This document shows positions 6,870-13,511 of a stretch of 15,721 bases of DNA, in pieces (the first letter of the stretch is position 1; each line of letters starts with the position of its first letter). A program made the position numbers and the translations under genes. This DNA is from Oscillospiraceae bacterium (lineage in GTDB: Bacteria > Bacillota > Clostridia > Oscillospirales > Ruminococcaceae), in the NCBI GenBank assembly GCA_900762805.1, contig CAAFHY010000076.1, forward strand, positions 1 through 15,721. The letters run 5' to 3'. The notes under the pieces are model-generated. The model was not told the DNA's origin and did not search any database. It saw only the letters and a list, made by a program, of their open reading frames with translations.

Positions 6870-7722
6870 CTGAATGCTCCTTCTGGCGTTTCACGCCGGT
6901 AATATGGTTTATTTCAAGCAGGCTGTTGACACAGCCGCCGATCAGCAGGATGGTCATGCAGTAATAGAGCCACATCAGCGTCAGCACGATCATGGTCAGG
7001 CTGCCGTAGACCGAAAAGTTGCTGTGCGATACGAAGATCGAGAAGAAAAACGAAAAGAGGATCCACGCAAAGGAGGCCAGTGTGGCGCCCGGCAGCTGAT
7101 CGCGGAAGCGCAGCCTGCGGTTGGGCGCAAAGCAGTAAAAGGAGGTGAACAGCAGCGCCAGCAGCACGAACAGCACAACGAAGCGCAGCGGCAGCACCAG
7201 CTTCATGGTGAGGCGGCTGAACCCCAGCAGCGAGGCGATCTCGCGGCCGAACACCATGACCGTCAGCGACAGGAGGGTGGCCAGCACAAGGCAGACGGTA
7301 TAGAGCGACGCATACAGCCGCTGTGCGATGTAATTGCGCTGGCGGCCGCAGTATATCTCGTTGAGCCCCTTGGCAATGGCGACAAAGGCGCGCGAGGCCG
7401 ACCAGACAAGAGCCAGAATCGACAGCGACAGCGTGCCGATGCCGGAATCGTAGACCTCGCTGATGATGCCCTCAAAAAAGCTGTGCATCGACTGCGGGAC
7501 AAGGGCCGTCAGATAGTTGGCCAGCGTGTCCTGATCGATGGGGGTGAAGCGCAGCAGGCTGCACGCCAGCGCGAGGATGGGCGGCAGCGACAGAAACAGG
7601 AAGTAGGCGCAGCAGGCGGCGTTGGGGGCCACATGGCAGTGCGCGGTGTAATCGAAAAATGCCTTGATCTGCCGGTAAGCCCGCCCGACCCAGGTGCAGA
7701 TCCGCTCGAAGGTCCTATTCAT
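6838..7722 (-). CDS. YihY/BrkB family inner-membrane protein
   Basis: The 294-residue polytopic membrane protein has about six hydrophobic segments near residues 36-58, 95-120, 138-165, 175-200, 211-232 and 240-268. The late motif [16 protein letters not shown] (239-254) is the family hallmark (UPF0761, once miscalled ribonuclease BN). A hydrophilic tail of about 22 residues follows. The molecular function of the family is not settled. ATG 7722 is chosen over ATG 7761. It overlaps the phosphatase stop by only 8 nt (tATGAATAG), the usual arrangement for translational coupling, whereas the upstream start would add a 13-residue basic extension with no ribosome binding site. The gene's end overlaps the deoC start by 32 nt. 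Confidence 0.9.
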   Translation of the reverse strand: MNRTFERICTWVGRAYRQIKAFFDYTAHCHVAPNAACCAYFLFLSLPPILALACSLLRFTPIDQDTLANYLTALVPQSMHSFFEGIISEVYDSGIGTLSLSILALVWSASRAFVAIAKGLNEIYCGRQRNYIAQRLYASLYTVCLVLATLLSLTVMVFGREIASLLGFSRLTMKLVLPLRFVVLFVLLALLFTSFYCFAPNRRLRFRDQLPGATLASFAWILFSFFFSIFVSHSNFSVYGSLTMIVLTLMWLYYCMTILLIGGCVNSLLEINHITGVKRQKEHSDDTKGNPQDC

Positions 7723-8374
7723 AGAAGGAAAACTCGTCCCTTTCCGCCGGCGGCTCTTCATAGAAGGGCAGCTCGCCGGCCGCCTCGCAGACGCCGCCCT
7801 GCATCCACAGCATGGCGTTGGTCATGACGGTGAAGCCGCCGCCCGGCTGGCACTGCCAGTCATAGGGCGGATGCTTGGGAAGGCAGACGCCGGCCATGAT
7901 ATTGCCGATGACGCTGGCATGGGTGATGATGCCGACCGAGTAGATGCCGCTCTCGGTCATGTGGTTGACGATGCGGGAGAAGGCCGCGATGCAGCGGGCG
8001 AAAAAGTCGGCCGGCGGCTCGACGCCCTGCGGCGTGAATTTCGAGGTGGGGGAGACCCATTTCTGAAACAGCGGGTCGCCCTTCAGCTCCTCGATGGAAC
8101 GGCCCTCAAAGTGCCCGAAGCCGGCCTCGCGCAGACCCTCGACAGCCGTGACGCTCATGCCGGGGTAGAGCAGCTCGGCCGTTTCGGCGGCGCGGCGCAT
8201 GGGGCTGACGTACAATTCGTCGAGGTAAGGATACAGCCCGTCCTCCAGCAGACGGCAGAGCTGGGCGCGCCCGTTTTCGGAGAGCGGCAGGTCGGTGCCG
8301 CCGCCGCAGTAGATGCCGTTCTCGTTGGCGGCCGTCGAGCCGTGGCGAATGAGATGTATCTTATAATTCTTCAT
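7715..8374 (-). CDS. histidine phosphatase family protein (phosphoglycerate mutase/CobC-like)
   Basis: The 219-residue cytoplasmic protein carries the branch-1 histidine phosphatase motif R10-H11-G12, with His11 as the phosphate acceptor. Arg60 in VSPMRRAAETAE, Glu83 in LREAGFGHFEG and His152 in IITHASVIG complete the active site. The C-terminal 20 residues are acidic and aromatic and lie outside the usual fold. The substrate cannot be read from the sequence; alpha-ribazole phosphatase and broad-specificity sugar phosphatases are the nearest families. ATG 8374 is chosen because TCCTCC on the plus strand (8381-8386, GGAGGA on the coding strand) sits 6 nt upstream. An ATG seven codons earlier would put that site inside the gene. 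It is the first gene of a three-gene operon with YihY and deoC, diverging from the XRE regulator. Confidence 0.92.
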   Translation of the reverse strand: MKNYKIHLIRHGSTAANENGIYCGGGTDLPLSENGRAQLCRLLEDGLYPYLDELYVSPMRRAAETAELLYPGMSVTAVEGLREAGFGHFEGRSIEELKGDPLFQKWVSPTSKFTPQGVEPPADFFARCIAAFSRIVNHMTESGIYSVGIITHASVIGNIMAGVCLPKHPPYDWQCQPGGGFTVMTNAMLWMQGGVCEAAGELPFYEEPPAERDEFSFYE

Positions 8375-8380
8375 GATATA

Positions 8381-8386
8381 TCCTCC
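8381..8386 (-). promoter_or_regulatory. ribosome binding site deciding the phosphatase start
   Basis: GGAGGA on the minus strand, 6 nt before ATG 8374. The same bases would be coding if the upstream ATG at 8395 were used. Confidence 0.8.
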
Positions 8387-8416
8387 AAAAAACATCAGAA
8401 ACTGTCGATTTTACAC

Positions 8417-8445
8417 TTTACAAAACGTTAAAACTCATTTATAAT
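8417..8445 (+). promoter_or_regulatory. promoter of the XRE regulator gene
   Basis: TTTACA (8417-8422), 17 bp, TATAAT (8440-8445), a near-consensus sigma-A promoter. The predicted start point near 8452 lies downstream of the ATG at 8444, so that ATG cannot be the translation start for mRNA made here. Confidence 0.75.
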
Positions 8446-8466
8446 GAATTATACATCGCGTTTAAA
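8438..8466 (-). promoter_or_regulatory. candidate promoter of the phosphatase-YihY-deoC operon
   Basis: Read on the minus strand, TTTAAA (8466-8461), a 17-bp spacer and TATAAA (8443-8438). The -35 is the centre of the 14-bp palindrome at 8457-8470. The -10 overlaps that of the opposing promoter. Transcription would start near 8431, with a leader of about 57 nt. Confidence 0.55.
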
Positions 8467-8470
8467 CGCG
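8457..8470. promoter_or_regulatory. 14-bp palindrome, candidate operator
   Basis: CGCGTTTAAACGCG is a perfect inverted repeat. It covers the -35 of the leftward promoter and lies a few bases past the start point of the rightward one. A dimeric regulator bound here would block both. The adjacent XRE protein is the obvious candidate, by inference from position only. Confidence 0.55.
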
Positions 8471-8500
8471 CTTATTCGAGAAACGACCAGAGAAGGGGAC

Positions 8501-9169
8501 ATGGCTGTGGCAGAGGGAAATTTTTGCAGGATACTTACCCTTTTGCGAAAGGAACGGGGCATCACACAGAAGCAGGCGGCGGCCTCGCTCGGCGTGAGCC
8601 AGGCGCTGCTCTCGCATTATGAAAAGGGCGTTCGCGAATGCGGGCTGGATTTTGTCGTTCGCGCCGCCGACTTTTACGGTGTATCGTGCTACTATCTGCT
8701 GGGCCGCAGCGCCGACCGCAGCGGCCTGACCCTCACGGTCGATGAGCTGCCGGACGATGCCAACGCCAAGGATAACCGCGTAGTCGGCAGCGTGCTGGCG
8801 ACTCTCAATAAAAAGCTCATCACCAATTCCTTAGGCGTCCTCTACAGCCTGCTGCAGAAGATCGACGACAAGGAGCTGACGGGCGAGGTTTCCTCTTATC
8901 TGATGTGCGCCGTCTATCGGATGTTCCGCCGGCTCTATTCCGCCAATCCCAAAAATCAGTCAGGGATGTTTTCGGTCAGCGGCCTGCGGGCCGACGGGCT
9001 GAGCACGGCGGCCATGGCCCGCGCCGAGGCCGATATCGCACAGTCGCTCTCGGCTGTCGGCGAGCAGCTGCCGCATATCACCACCGAGTCGCTTTCGAGC
9101 GACTATCCGATGTACGCCAGCAGCCTGCTGACCGTCATTCAGCACACCGAAAAGAGCATCGGTGATTAG
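8501..9169 (+). CDS. XRE-family helix-turn-helix transcriptional regulator with a long unassigned C-terminal domain
   Basis: The 222-residue protein is probably a cytoplasmic DNA-binding repressor. Residues 10-65 form a Cro/CI-type HTH: RILTLLRKERGITQKQAA (helices 1-2), then LGVSQALLSHYEKG (turn and recognition helix, about 30-43), followed by AADFYGVSCYYLLGRS, common after such domains. Residues 75-222 are mostly helical and polar and match no domain I can name; they may dimerise or sense a ligand. The start was set at ATG 8501 (AAGGGG just upstream at short spacing), because the promoter -10 overlaps the ATG at 8444. GTG 8507 is a further option with better spacing. The gene diverges from the phosphatase operon across a putative shared operator, suggesting autoregulation and control of that operon. 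Confidence 0.85.
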   Translation: MAVAEGNFCRILTLLRKERGITQKQAAASLGVSQALLSHYEKGVRECGLDFVVRAADFYGVSCYYLLGRSADRSGLTLTVDELPDDANAKDNRVVGSVLATLNKKLITNSLGVLYSLLQKIDDKELTGEVSSYLMCAVYRMFRRLYSANPKNQSGMFSVSGLRADGLSTAAMARAEADIAQSLSAVGEQLPHITTESLSSDYPMYASSLLTVIQHTEKSIGD

Positions 9170-9534
9170 TATAGCACATTTTTCCCGCGAAATAAATAGC
9201 TGCGCGGCTGCAAAACAGCCTGTGTGCTGCCATATTTGATGAGAAAGGCCCCATAAATAACGTCCCGGCCGGAGCAGCTGCTCCGGCCGGGCTTTGTCTG
9301 CCGGCGGCGGGAATGGGCAAGGGAAAAGCCCAGCGGGGAAGCGCCGCCGCGCCGGCTTCAGCCGGCGGGAGGATATGCGGCCGGCAGGGAGGGGCCGGCT
9401 TGTTTGCCGCCTCCGATCCGATGAGGATGCCGGCACCGGCTGCATGAGAGGCGGCGGAGCGCCTTTCCCTTTGCCGCCGGCGCGGGAGGGAAGCCCGGCA
9501 AAGGCGTCGAGTCAAGCGCGGGAGGGCTCCGCCG
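9170..9534. other. gene-free stretch between convergent XRE and SleC-like genes
   Basis: It contains the terminator at 9264-9296, a small hairpin GGCTG/CAGCC at 9206-9220, a GCCGGC/GCCGGC hairpin at 9351-9366, and the inverted repeat CTTTGCCG/CGGCAAAG at 9469-9503. The last could form at the 3' end of the leftward transcript but has no T-run. I see no gene. Confidence 0.6.
9264..9296 (+). terminator. terminator after the XRE regulator gene
   Basis: A perfect 28-bp palindrome (9264-9291, arms CCCGGCCGGAGC/GCTCCGGCCGGG around AGCT) is followed by CTTTGTCTG. The stem is very stable but the T-run is short. Its symmetry could also help stop transcripts arriving from the convergent SleC-like gene. 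Confidence 0.65.
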
Positions 9535-11286
9535 TCAGATGACGAGGTTGTCATAGGTGCGCACGATGCGCGACCAGCTGTCCGGCCCGACGATGCCGTC
9601 GATCCTGAGACCGAACAGCTCCTGAAAGGCCCGGACGGCTCCGGCGGTGGCGGGGCCGTATCGGCCATCGATGTTGAGCCGCGGGATGGAGGGGAAGAAG
9701 ACCGAAATGACATTGAGCATCCGCTGGATGATGGCCACCGAATTCCCTGAGCTGCCGTTCTGCAGCAGCGTGCCGGGATAAGGAACCGAGGGCGATACCA
9801 GCGAGTCAAAAACGCTGTAATAGGTGTTGTAAAGCTGATTCCATGTTTCGGCGCCGATAACGCCGTCGGCCACCAGCCCGCGGAGGTTCTGAAACTCAAC
9901 AACGGCCTCATGCGTCGCTTGCCCGAAGATGCCGTCGATCTCGATGGGCGACAGCTCCTGGTAGAACTGCGCGGCCAGCGTCAGCATGAACTGCGCCAGC
10001 GATACCCGTTCGCCGCGGTCGCCCCGCCGCAGAACGTCGGTCGGGGAGGCGGAGGGCACCAGCGGGACGCCCTCGCTCGAAAGCTCGGCCAGCCGCAGCA
10101 CGGCGGCGTAGATGTAGGAGAGCTTATACCAGGTCGCGCTGCCCACGACGCCGTCGGCCGACAGGCTGAAGATTTTCTGGAACTGTCTGACCGCCGCCTG
10201 TGTGGCCGAGCCGTATACGCCGTCGATCGAGCCGGGGCTGGGGATGAGCGGGTAGTTCCGGCGGATGCGCGTCAGCTGCGTCTGGACGGTGCGCACGGCC
10301 GACCCTGAGCTGCCCGGCCGCAGCGCCGTGCCGGGGTAGCTGCTGATGGTGCCGCTGATGCGTTCGGCTGTCTGCACGCTGATATCGCTGCCATAGTAGT
10401 AGCGGACGATGCTGAGCGGGGAGTAGCCCTGCTGCGCCAGCTGGACGGTGCCCCACTGCTTGAGCCCCTCGCAGGTGGCTGTCGTGCCGTTGCAGTATTC
10501 GGCGTAGTACGGCTCGGCGCTGCCCTCGCGGCGCAGATATTTGTTGAACAGCTCATCGACCAGCTGGCTGATGTTTTCAAAGATGTTGCGGCCGCGCACA
10601 TAGTACTGGTCGAACTGCGTGCTGTTGGTGATGTCGAAATTGTAGCCGCGGCTGCGGTACCATTCGGTGTAGACGCGGTTGAGCGCCAGTGAGACCTGAC
10701 AGTAGACGTTGGCGCGGATGGCGTTTTCCGGCCAGGTGGCGTAGATCTCGCTGCAGCAGACGTTTTTGATGTAGTAGGGGAAGGTGACCGTCACATTGTC
10801 GGCGCTGGCGTCGGGCCGGCCGAGATGCACGGTGATGTATTCGGGCACCACGACGCGGTCGAGGATGCGGGGCTGCCCGACCTCGGCGGCCTGATGCGGC
10901 TCTTTGGCCGCCAGCTGGTGGAGCGGGATGTCATAGACGGCCGGCGTGCGCTCGTTGACGGGGATTGTGATGATGACCGGCTCCATTTCGACGGGCTGGA
11001 TGGCCGTTTCGTCGGCGAGAAGCTGGATGCCGCCGATCCTGACGGAGCGGTAGCGGTTGGCCGTGATGCGGATGGAGCAGACCGAATAGGGCGTGCCCGT
11101 GTAGTCGGCGTCGAGCGACAGCGCGCGCTCCGGCGTGTCAAATTCCACGGCCGGGGCGATGCCCGACGCGTCGGTAACGCGGAAGGCCACCTGACTGCTT
11201 CCCACGAAATATTCGATGCGCGCGCCCACGATGGGGATGGCCTCGCGCGCCGTGCGGACCTCGACCCGCAGCTGACCGGTTGCCAT
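9535..11286 (-). CDS. SleC-like spore cortex-lytic protein with SpoIID-type domain and three peptidoglycan-binding repeats
   Basis: This 583-residue protein probably acts on spore cortex or cell-wall peptidoglycan. Residues 3-105 form a carboxypeptidase-regulatory/Ig-like beta domain (GQLRVEVRTAREAIPIVGAR, then TDASGIAP), seen at the N-terminus of clostridial SleC-type proteins. Residues 145-310 resemble SpoIID/LytB: SEIYATWPENAIRANVYCQ aligns with the family's E..P..W..EALKAQAVAART region, making Glu180 the likely catalytic residue. Three PG_binding_1 repeats follow at about 317-392, 416-490 and 503-578, each with an IDG.[FY]G.AT....V..FQ core and a DG[VI]VG.. or DGVIGAETW close. No signal peptide is visible, as expected if it is made in the mother cell. 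ATG 11286 is chosen by AAAGGAGG at 11297-11304; 184 extra upstream codons would run through a terminator. SleC proteins usually carry fewer repeats. Confidence 0.85.
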   Translation of the reverse strand: MATGQLRVEVRTAREAIPIVGARIEYFVGSSQVAFRVTDASGIAPAVEFDTPERALSLDADYTGTPYSVCSIRITANRYRSVRIGGIQLLADETAIQPVEMEPVIITIPVNERTPAVYDIPLHQLAAKEPHQAAEVGQPRILDRVVVPEYITVHLGRPDASADNVTVTFPYYIKNVCCSEIYATWPENAIRANVYCQVSLALNRVYTEWYRSRGYNFDITNSTQFDQYYVRGRNIFENISQLVDELFNKYLRREGSAEPYYAEYCNGTTATCEGLKQWGTVQLAQQGYSPLSIVRYYYGSDISVQTAERISGTISSYPGTALRPGSSGSAVRTVQTQLTRIRRNYPLIPSPGSIDGVYGSATQAAVRQFQKIFSLSADGVVGSATWYKLSYIYAAVLRLAELSSEGVPLVPSASPTDVLRRGDRGERVSLAQFMLTLAAQFYQELSPIEIDGIFGQATHEAVVEFQNLRGLVADGVIGAETWNQLYNTYYSVFDSLVSPSVPYPGTLLQNGSSGNSVAIIQRMLNVISVFFPSIPRLNIDGRYGPATAGAVRAFQELFGLRIDGIVGPDSWSRIVRTYDNLVI

Positions 11287-11296
11287 GATAAAAAAG

Positions 11297-11304
11297 CCTC
11301 CTTT
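11297..11304 (-). promoter_or_regulatory. ribosome binding site deciding the SleC-like start
   Basis: AAAGGAGG on the minus strand, 10 nt before ATG 11286. It is the only strong site in the long upstream frame. Confidence 0.85.
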
Positions 11305-11316
11305 GATGTTTGTGCC

Positions 11317-11324
11317 ACTATATG
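11317..11324 (-). promoter_or_regulatory. possible sporulation-type -10 box for the SleC-like gene
   Basis: CATATAGT on the minus strand resembles sigma-E (CATACAAT-like) -10 sequences. It lies between the upstream terminator and the ribosome binding site, so a start near 11309 would fit. No convincing -35 is visible at the matching distance, so this is weak. Confidence 0.25.
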
Positions 11325-11364
11325 CGGGAGGCGGAGCAGGCGACAGAGACTGCAAAAAGCCGGC

Positions 11365-11394
11365 AAAAAAGCCCTCCGCCGTTCGGCGGAGGGC
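11365..11394 (-). terminator. strong terminator between the ABC ATPase and SleC-like genes
   Basis: GCCCTCCGCC (11371-11380) and GGCGGAGGGC (11385-11394) pair perfectly around GTTC. Read on the minus strand the hairpin is followed by TTTTTT (11370-11365). It isolates the SleC-like gene from leftward transcription coming from the ABC gene. Confidence 0.88.
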
Positions 11395-11696
11395 TTGAAA
11401 AACGGAGAAAAACTTGAAAGAAGCGCCGGCCGGCGGTTTTGAGCATGGACGAAGAGCGCGGCGCGGGATATGGCGGCAGAACGCGGGAAGCGCGGGACAG
11501 AAAAAGGCTTTGTCGGTCTGCCTGTCGGAGCCGCGGGCTCTTCGCTCCCGCGCGCCGGTGCCGAGCGGGGAGAAGCAGATTTTTCCGCGGATCGTATGGC
11601 TCCCGCCGCTTTTTGCCTGAGCAAAAAACGGGCGGATCGGCCTGTGCGCGGGAGCTGTGTCAGCCTTGAGGCTTTGCGCGCAAATAAATAGCGGAG

Positions 11697-11721
11697 AAAA
11701 ACCGGCCGGTCCGCGGTTTTT
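11697..11721 (-). terminator. possible first terminator after the ABC ATPase gene
   Basis: AAAAACCG (11697-11704) pairs with CGGTTTTT (11714-11721) around a 9-nt loop. On the minus strand the product ends in a T-run followed by CTCC. The GC core is short, so efficiency may be low. It lies 40 bp after the stop. Confidence 0.4.
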
Positions 11722-11761
11722 CGTGCAAAAATGAAGCGGAGGAAATCCGGCCGGCAGGGGG

Positions 11762-12682
11762 CTACAACGAAAAGCCGCCCATGAACCGCAGCGCATCGAC
11801 ATAGCGGTCGCGCAGCGAGTCGGTGGGGGAGATGACATTGTACAGCACGACGCCGCTTCGGATCAGCTCGCTGAGCACGCGGTAGAGCTGCCGGCGCGTG
11901 AAAATGGCGCTGACGCGGTCCCCGTCGGTGATGGGGCTCAGGCTGAGCTCGCTCAGAACGGCGGCGGCGGCGTAGGGCTTGTCGGTGACAAAGGTATAGC
12001 GGAAGGGCTGGCTCTTGCCCGAAACCGTGAGTGAGGCAATGTCGATTTTTTCCATCAGACGGCCGTCCGACAGCACCAGTGCGCTGCCGCAAAGCCGCTC
12101 GGCCAGACAGCACTGACCGGTCGAAAAAAGGACGACGGCGCCCTTGCGTGAGGCAAAATCGCTCATCAGGCCGCCCAGCGCGTCGGCGGCCTCCGGGTCA
12201 AGGCGGGCGAACGGCTCATCCATCACGATGAGGCGCGGGTTGCCGGCAAAGGCCGTGGCCACCGACAGCAGCGCCTGCTGGCCGGGACAGAGCGACGCCG
12301 CCGGACGATCTGCCAGCTTTTCAAGCCCCAGCTGCTGCAAAAGCCGCTTCAGATAGGGCGTTTCGATGCCGCGATAGGCGGCGGCGGCGCGCTGCATGGC
12401 GCCGAGGACCGTCGTTCTGGGGCGGAGCTGCTCCAGCGGAAAGGGGACGCCCAGCTTGACAGCCGACGGGTCAGCCGGCAGCGCCGCCCCGTCAAAGGTG
12501 ATGCGGCCGGTGACAGGCAGGGGGCAGTGCCCCGAAACGGCAGCAAGCAGCAGGCTTTTGCCGCCGCCGGAGGGGCCGAGCAGGGCGGCGATCTCGCCCG
12601 CTTCCAGTGAAAAGCTGATGCTGTCGAGCAGCTTGACGCCGTCCGACAGGCAGCTGATCGACCTCAACTCCAGACCTGCCAT
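11762..12682 (-). CDS. ABC transporter ATP-binding protein, degenerate and without a visible permease
   Basis: The 306-residue nucleotide-binding subunit has Walker A G36-PSGGGKS43, Walker B LIVMDEP (151-157) with catalytic Glu156, and the D-loop ARLD (159-162). Other motifs are off-consensus. The signature LSGGQ reads L131-CPGQ, no Gln stands clearly at the Q-loop, and the H-loop histidine is replaced (LFSTGQ, Gly189). Residues 215-306 form an extra C-terminal domain like the DUF4162 region of ABC-2-type ATPases. No permease gene is next to it. ATG 12682 is chosen because AAAGGA (12694-12699) precedes it, and the sequence MAGLELRSIS starts the usual first strand. An ATG four codons earlier lacks a spaced ribosome binding site. 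It is monocistronic, between its own promoter and a terminator. It may partner a permease elsewhere or be a regulatory ATPase. Confidence 0.88.
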   Translation of the reverse strand: MAGLELRSISCLSDGVKLLDSISFSLEAGEIAALLGPSGGGKSLLLAAVSGHCPLPVTGRITFDGAALPADPSAVKLGVPFPLEQLRPRTTVLGAMQRAAAAYRGIETPYLKRLLQQLGLEKLADRPAASLCPGQQALLSVATAFAGNPRLIVMDEPFARLDPEAADALGGLMSDFASRKGAVVLFSTGQCCLAERLCGSALVLSDGRLMEKIDIASLTVSGKSQPFRYTFVTDKPYAAAAVLSELSLSPITDGDRVSAIFTRRQLYRVLSELIRSGVVLYNVISPTDSLRDRYVDALRFMGGFSL

Positions 12683-12786
12683 ATATGTGCCCATCCTTTC
12701 ATGCTTTGGGAAGCGCTTGGTGCCGGAGCTCCGGCCTGGTGCGCGGCTTTTAGAAGCGCCCGCCGCGCGCCGCCGCTTCGTCAACT

Positions 12787-12795
12787 ATTATAGCA
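12787..12795 (-). promoter_or_regulatory. extended -10 promoter of the ABC ATPase gene
   Basis: On the minus strand TGC-TATAAT (12795-12787) is a full extended -10. The -35 is poor (TGGCAA at a 17-bp spacing), as is common for extended -10 promoters. The leader would be about 100 nt and contains the 14-bp palindrome GCCGGAGCTCCGGC (12722-12735). Confidence 0.55.
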
Positions 12796-12860
12796 TACCT
12801 TCCGGCGGCTTGCCACAAGAAATATGCGGATGTGAGGCGGCGGGATGAGAGGCATAGAGA

Positions 12861-12887
12861 AAAACGCGGCAAGCCGCGGCTTGCCGC
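12861..12887 (-). terminator. 22-bp palindrome with a T-run on the minus strand
   Basis: A perfect 22-bp inverted repeat (12866-12887, core CGGCAAGCCGCGGCTTGCCG) is followed on the minus strand by GTTTTTCTC. This is the form of an intrinsic terminator. On the plus strand it is followed after several bases by CCTTTTTTC. It is unclear which transcript it would end, as no minus-strand gene was found upstream of it. Confidence 0.45.
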
Positions 12888-13420
12888 CGATTTGCATCCT
12901 TTTTTCTTTCTGCCGACGGTATCACGGACTGTTCAGCGCGGCCGCTTTCGCAGGCACAGCGTTTATCCGTTTTTCCGCATTATTCCGCGGGCGGGTTTAT
13001 AGAGGGCGGGCTCACAGGCTGATTTGCGTGCCGCTTTCCTGTCACAGCGGCTTCTTCACACCTTCCCCGCCGCAGTCGGGAGCATACGCGGCCGACTGGC
13101 TGTAACTGCTGCGGCATCTGCCGCGCTCATCTCCGCCGCGGGTGGGGACATGTACCGCATTCCGGCATTTCCTTCTTCGGGCCGCTTCCTCAGGCTGCGC
13201 CGCCGCTTTTGCGCCGCCGGTGCAGAGCGCCTGTCTTCCGCATGGACGCAGCTGCGGCGGAGGGGCGTTATGACAGCGGCCGCACGCCATCCGGCGCCTG
13301 TATGCGGCACGGCACGGCCCTGACGTGTGTCTGGGCGACTCTGCGCGCCGCCAATCAGGCGCTTTTGCTCTGCTTGGCCGCAGTTTTCCCAGGAAAAGCC
13401 GGCCGGCCTGCGAAAGACCG

Positions 13421-13449
13421 TTGCCAAATGCCGCCTGATATAGTAAAAT
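13421..13449 (+). promoter_or_regulatory. promoter of the acyltransferase gene
   Basis: TTGCCA (13421-13426), 17 bp, TAAAAT (13444-13449). Transcription would start near 13456, about 55 nt before the start codon. Confidence 0.7.
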
Positions 13450-13511
13450 GGACAGAGAAGGGCTGGCGCGTCCGGCCATAAATCATTCTTCTGCCGGGGA
13501 GAGCTTTATTT

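Larger units (their letters stand above)
11287..11761. other. gene-free stretch between SleC-like and ABC ATPase genes
   Basis: Apart from the leader elements of the SleC-like gene and the two terminators (11365-11394 and 11697-11721), 11395-11696 shows no supported gene on either strand. Related sequence, GGAGAAAAAC followed by CCGGCCGG and CGGTTTT, occurs near both ends (about 11402-11437 and 11693-11721), hinting at an old duplication. Confidence 0.5.
12683..13511. other. gene-free stretch of about 830 bp between divergent ABC and acyltransferase genes
   Basis: The left end is the ABC gene leader and promoter, and the right end (13421-13511) is the acyltransferase promoter and leader. Between 12800 and 13420 I find no supported gene. 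Several open frames exist on both strands but are rich in Arg, Ala and Pro, with no ribosome binding site or family resemblance. The clearest structure is the palindrome at 12866-12887. No tRNA, tmRNA, RNase P RNA or SRP RNA signature was recognised by eye. Confidence 0.6.

Noticed and set aside
6150..8431. Several plus-strand frames of 245-317 codons across deoC, YihY and the phosphatase
   Set aside because: They are antisense to three recognisable genes and are rich in Arg, Gln and His as expected for shadows.
11287..11838. 184-codon upstream extension of the SleC-like gene
   Set aside because: It would run through a strong terminator and into the ABC gene. A good ribosome binding site and a family-like N-terminus begin at 11286.
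13042..13481. Frames of 90-145 codons on both strands between the ABC and acyltransferase genes
   Set aside because: No ribosome binding site, no family resemblance, and composition matching random GC-rich DNA. The plus-strand one runs into the acyltransferase promoter.
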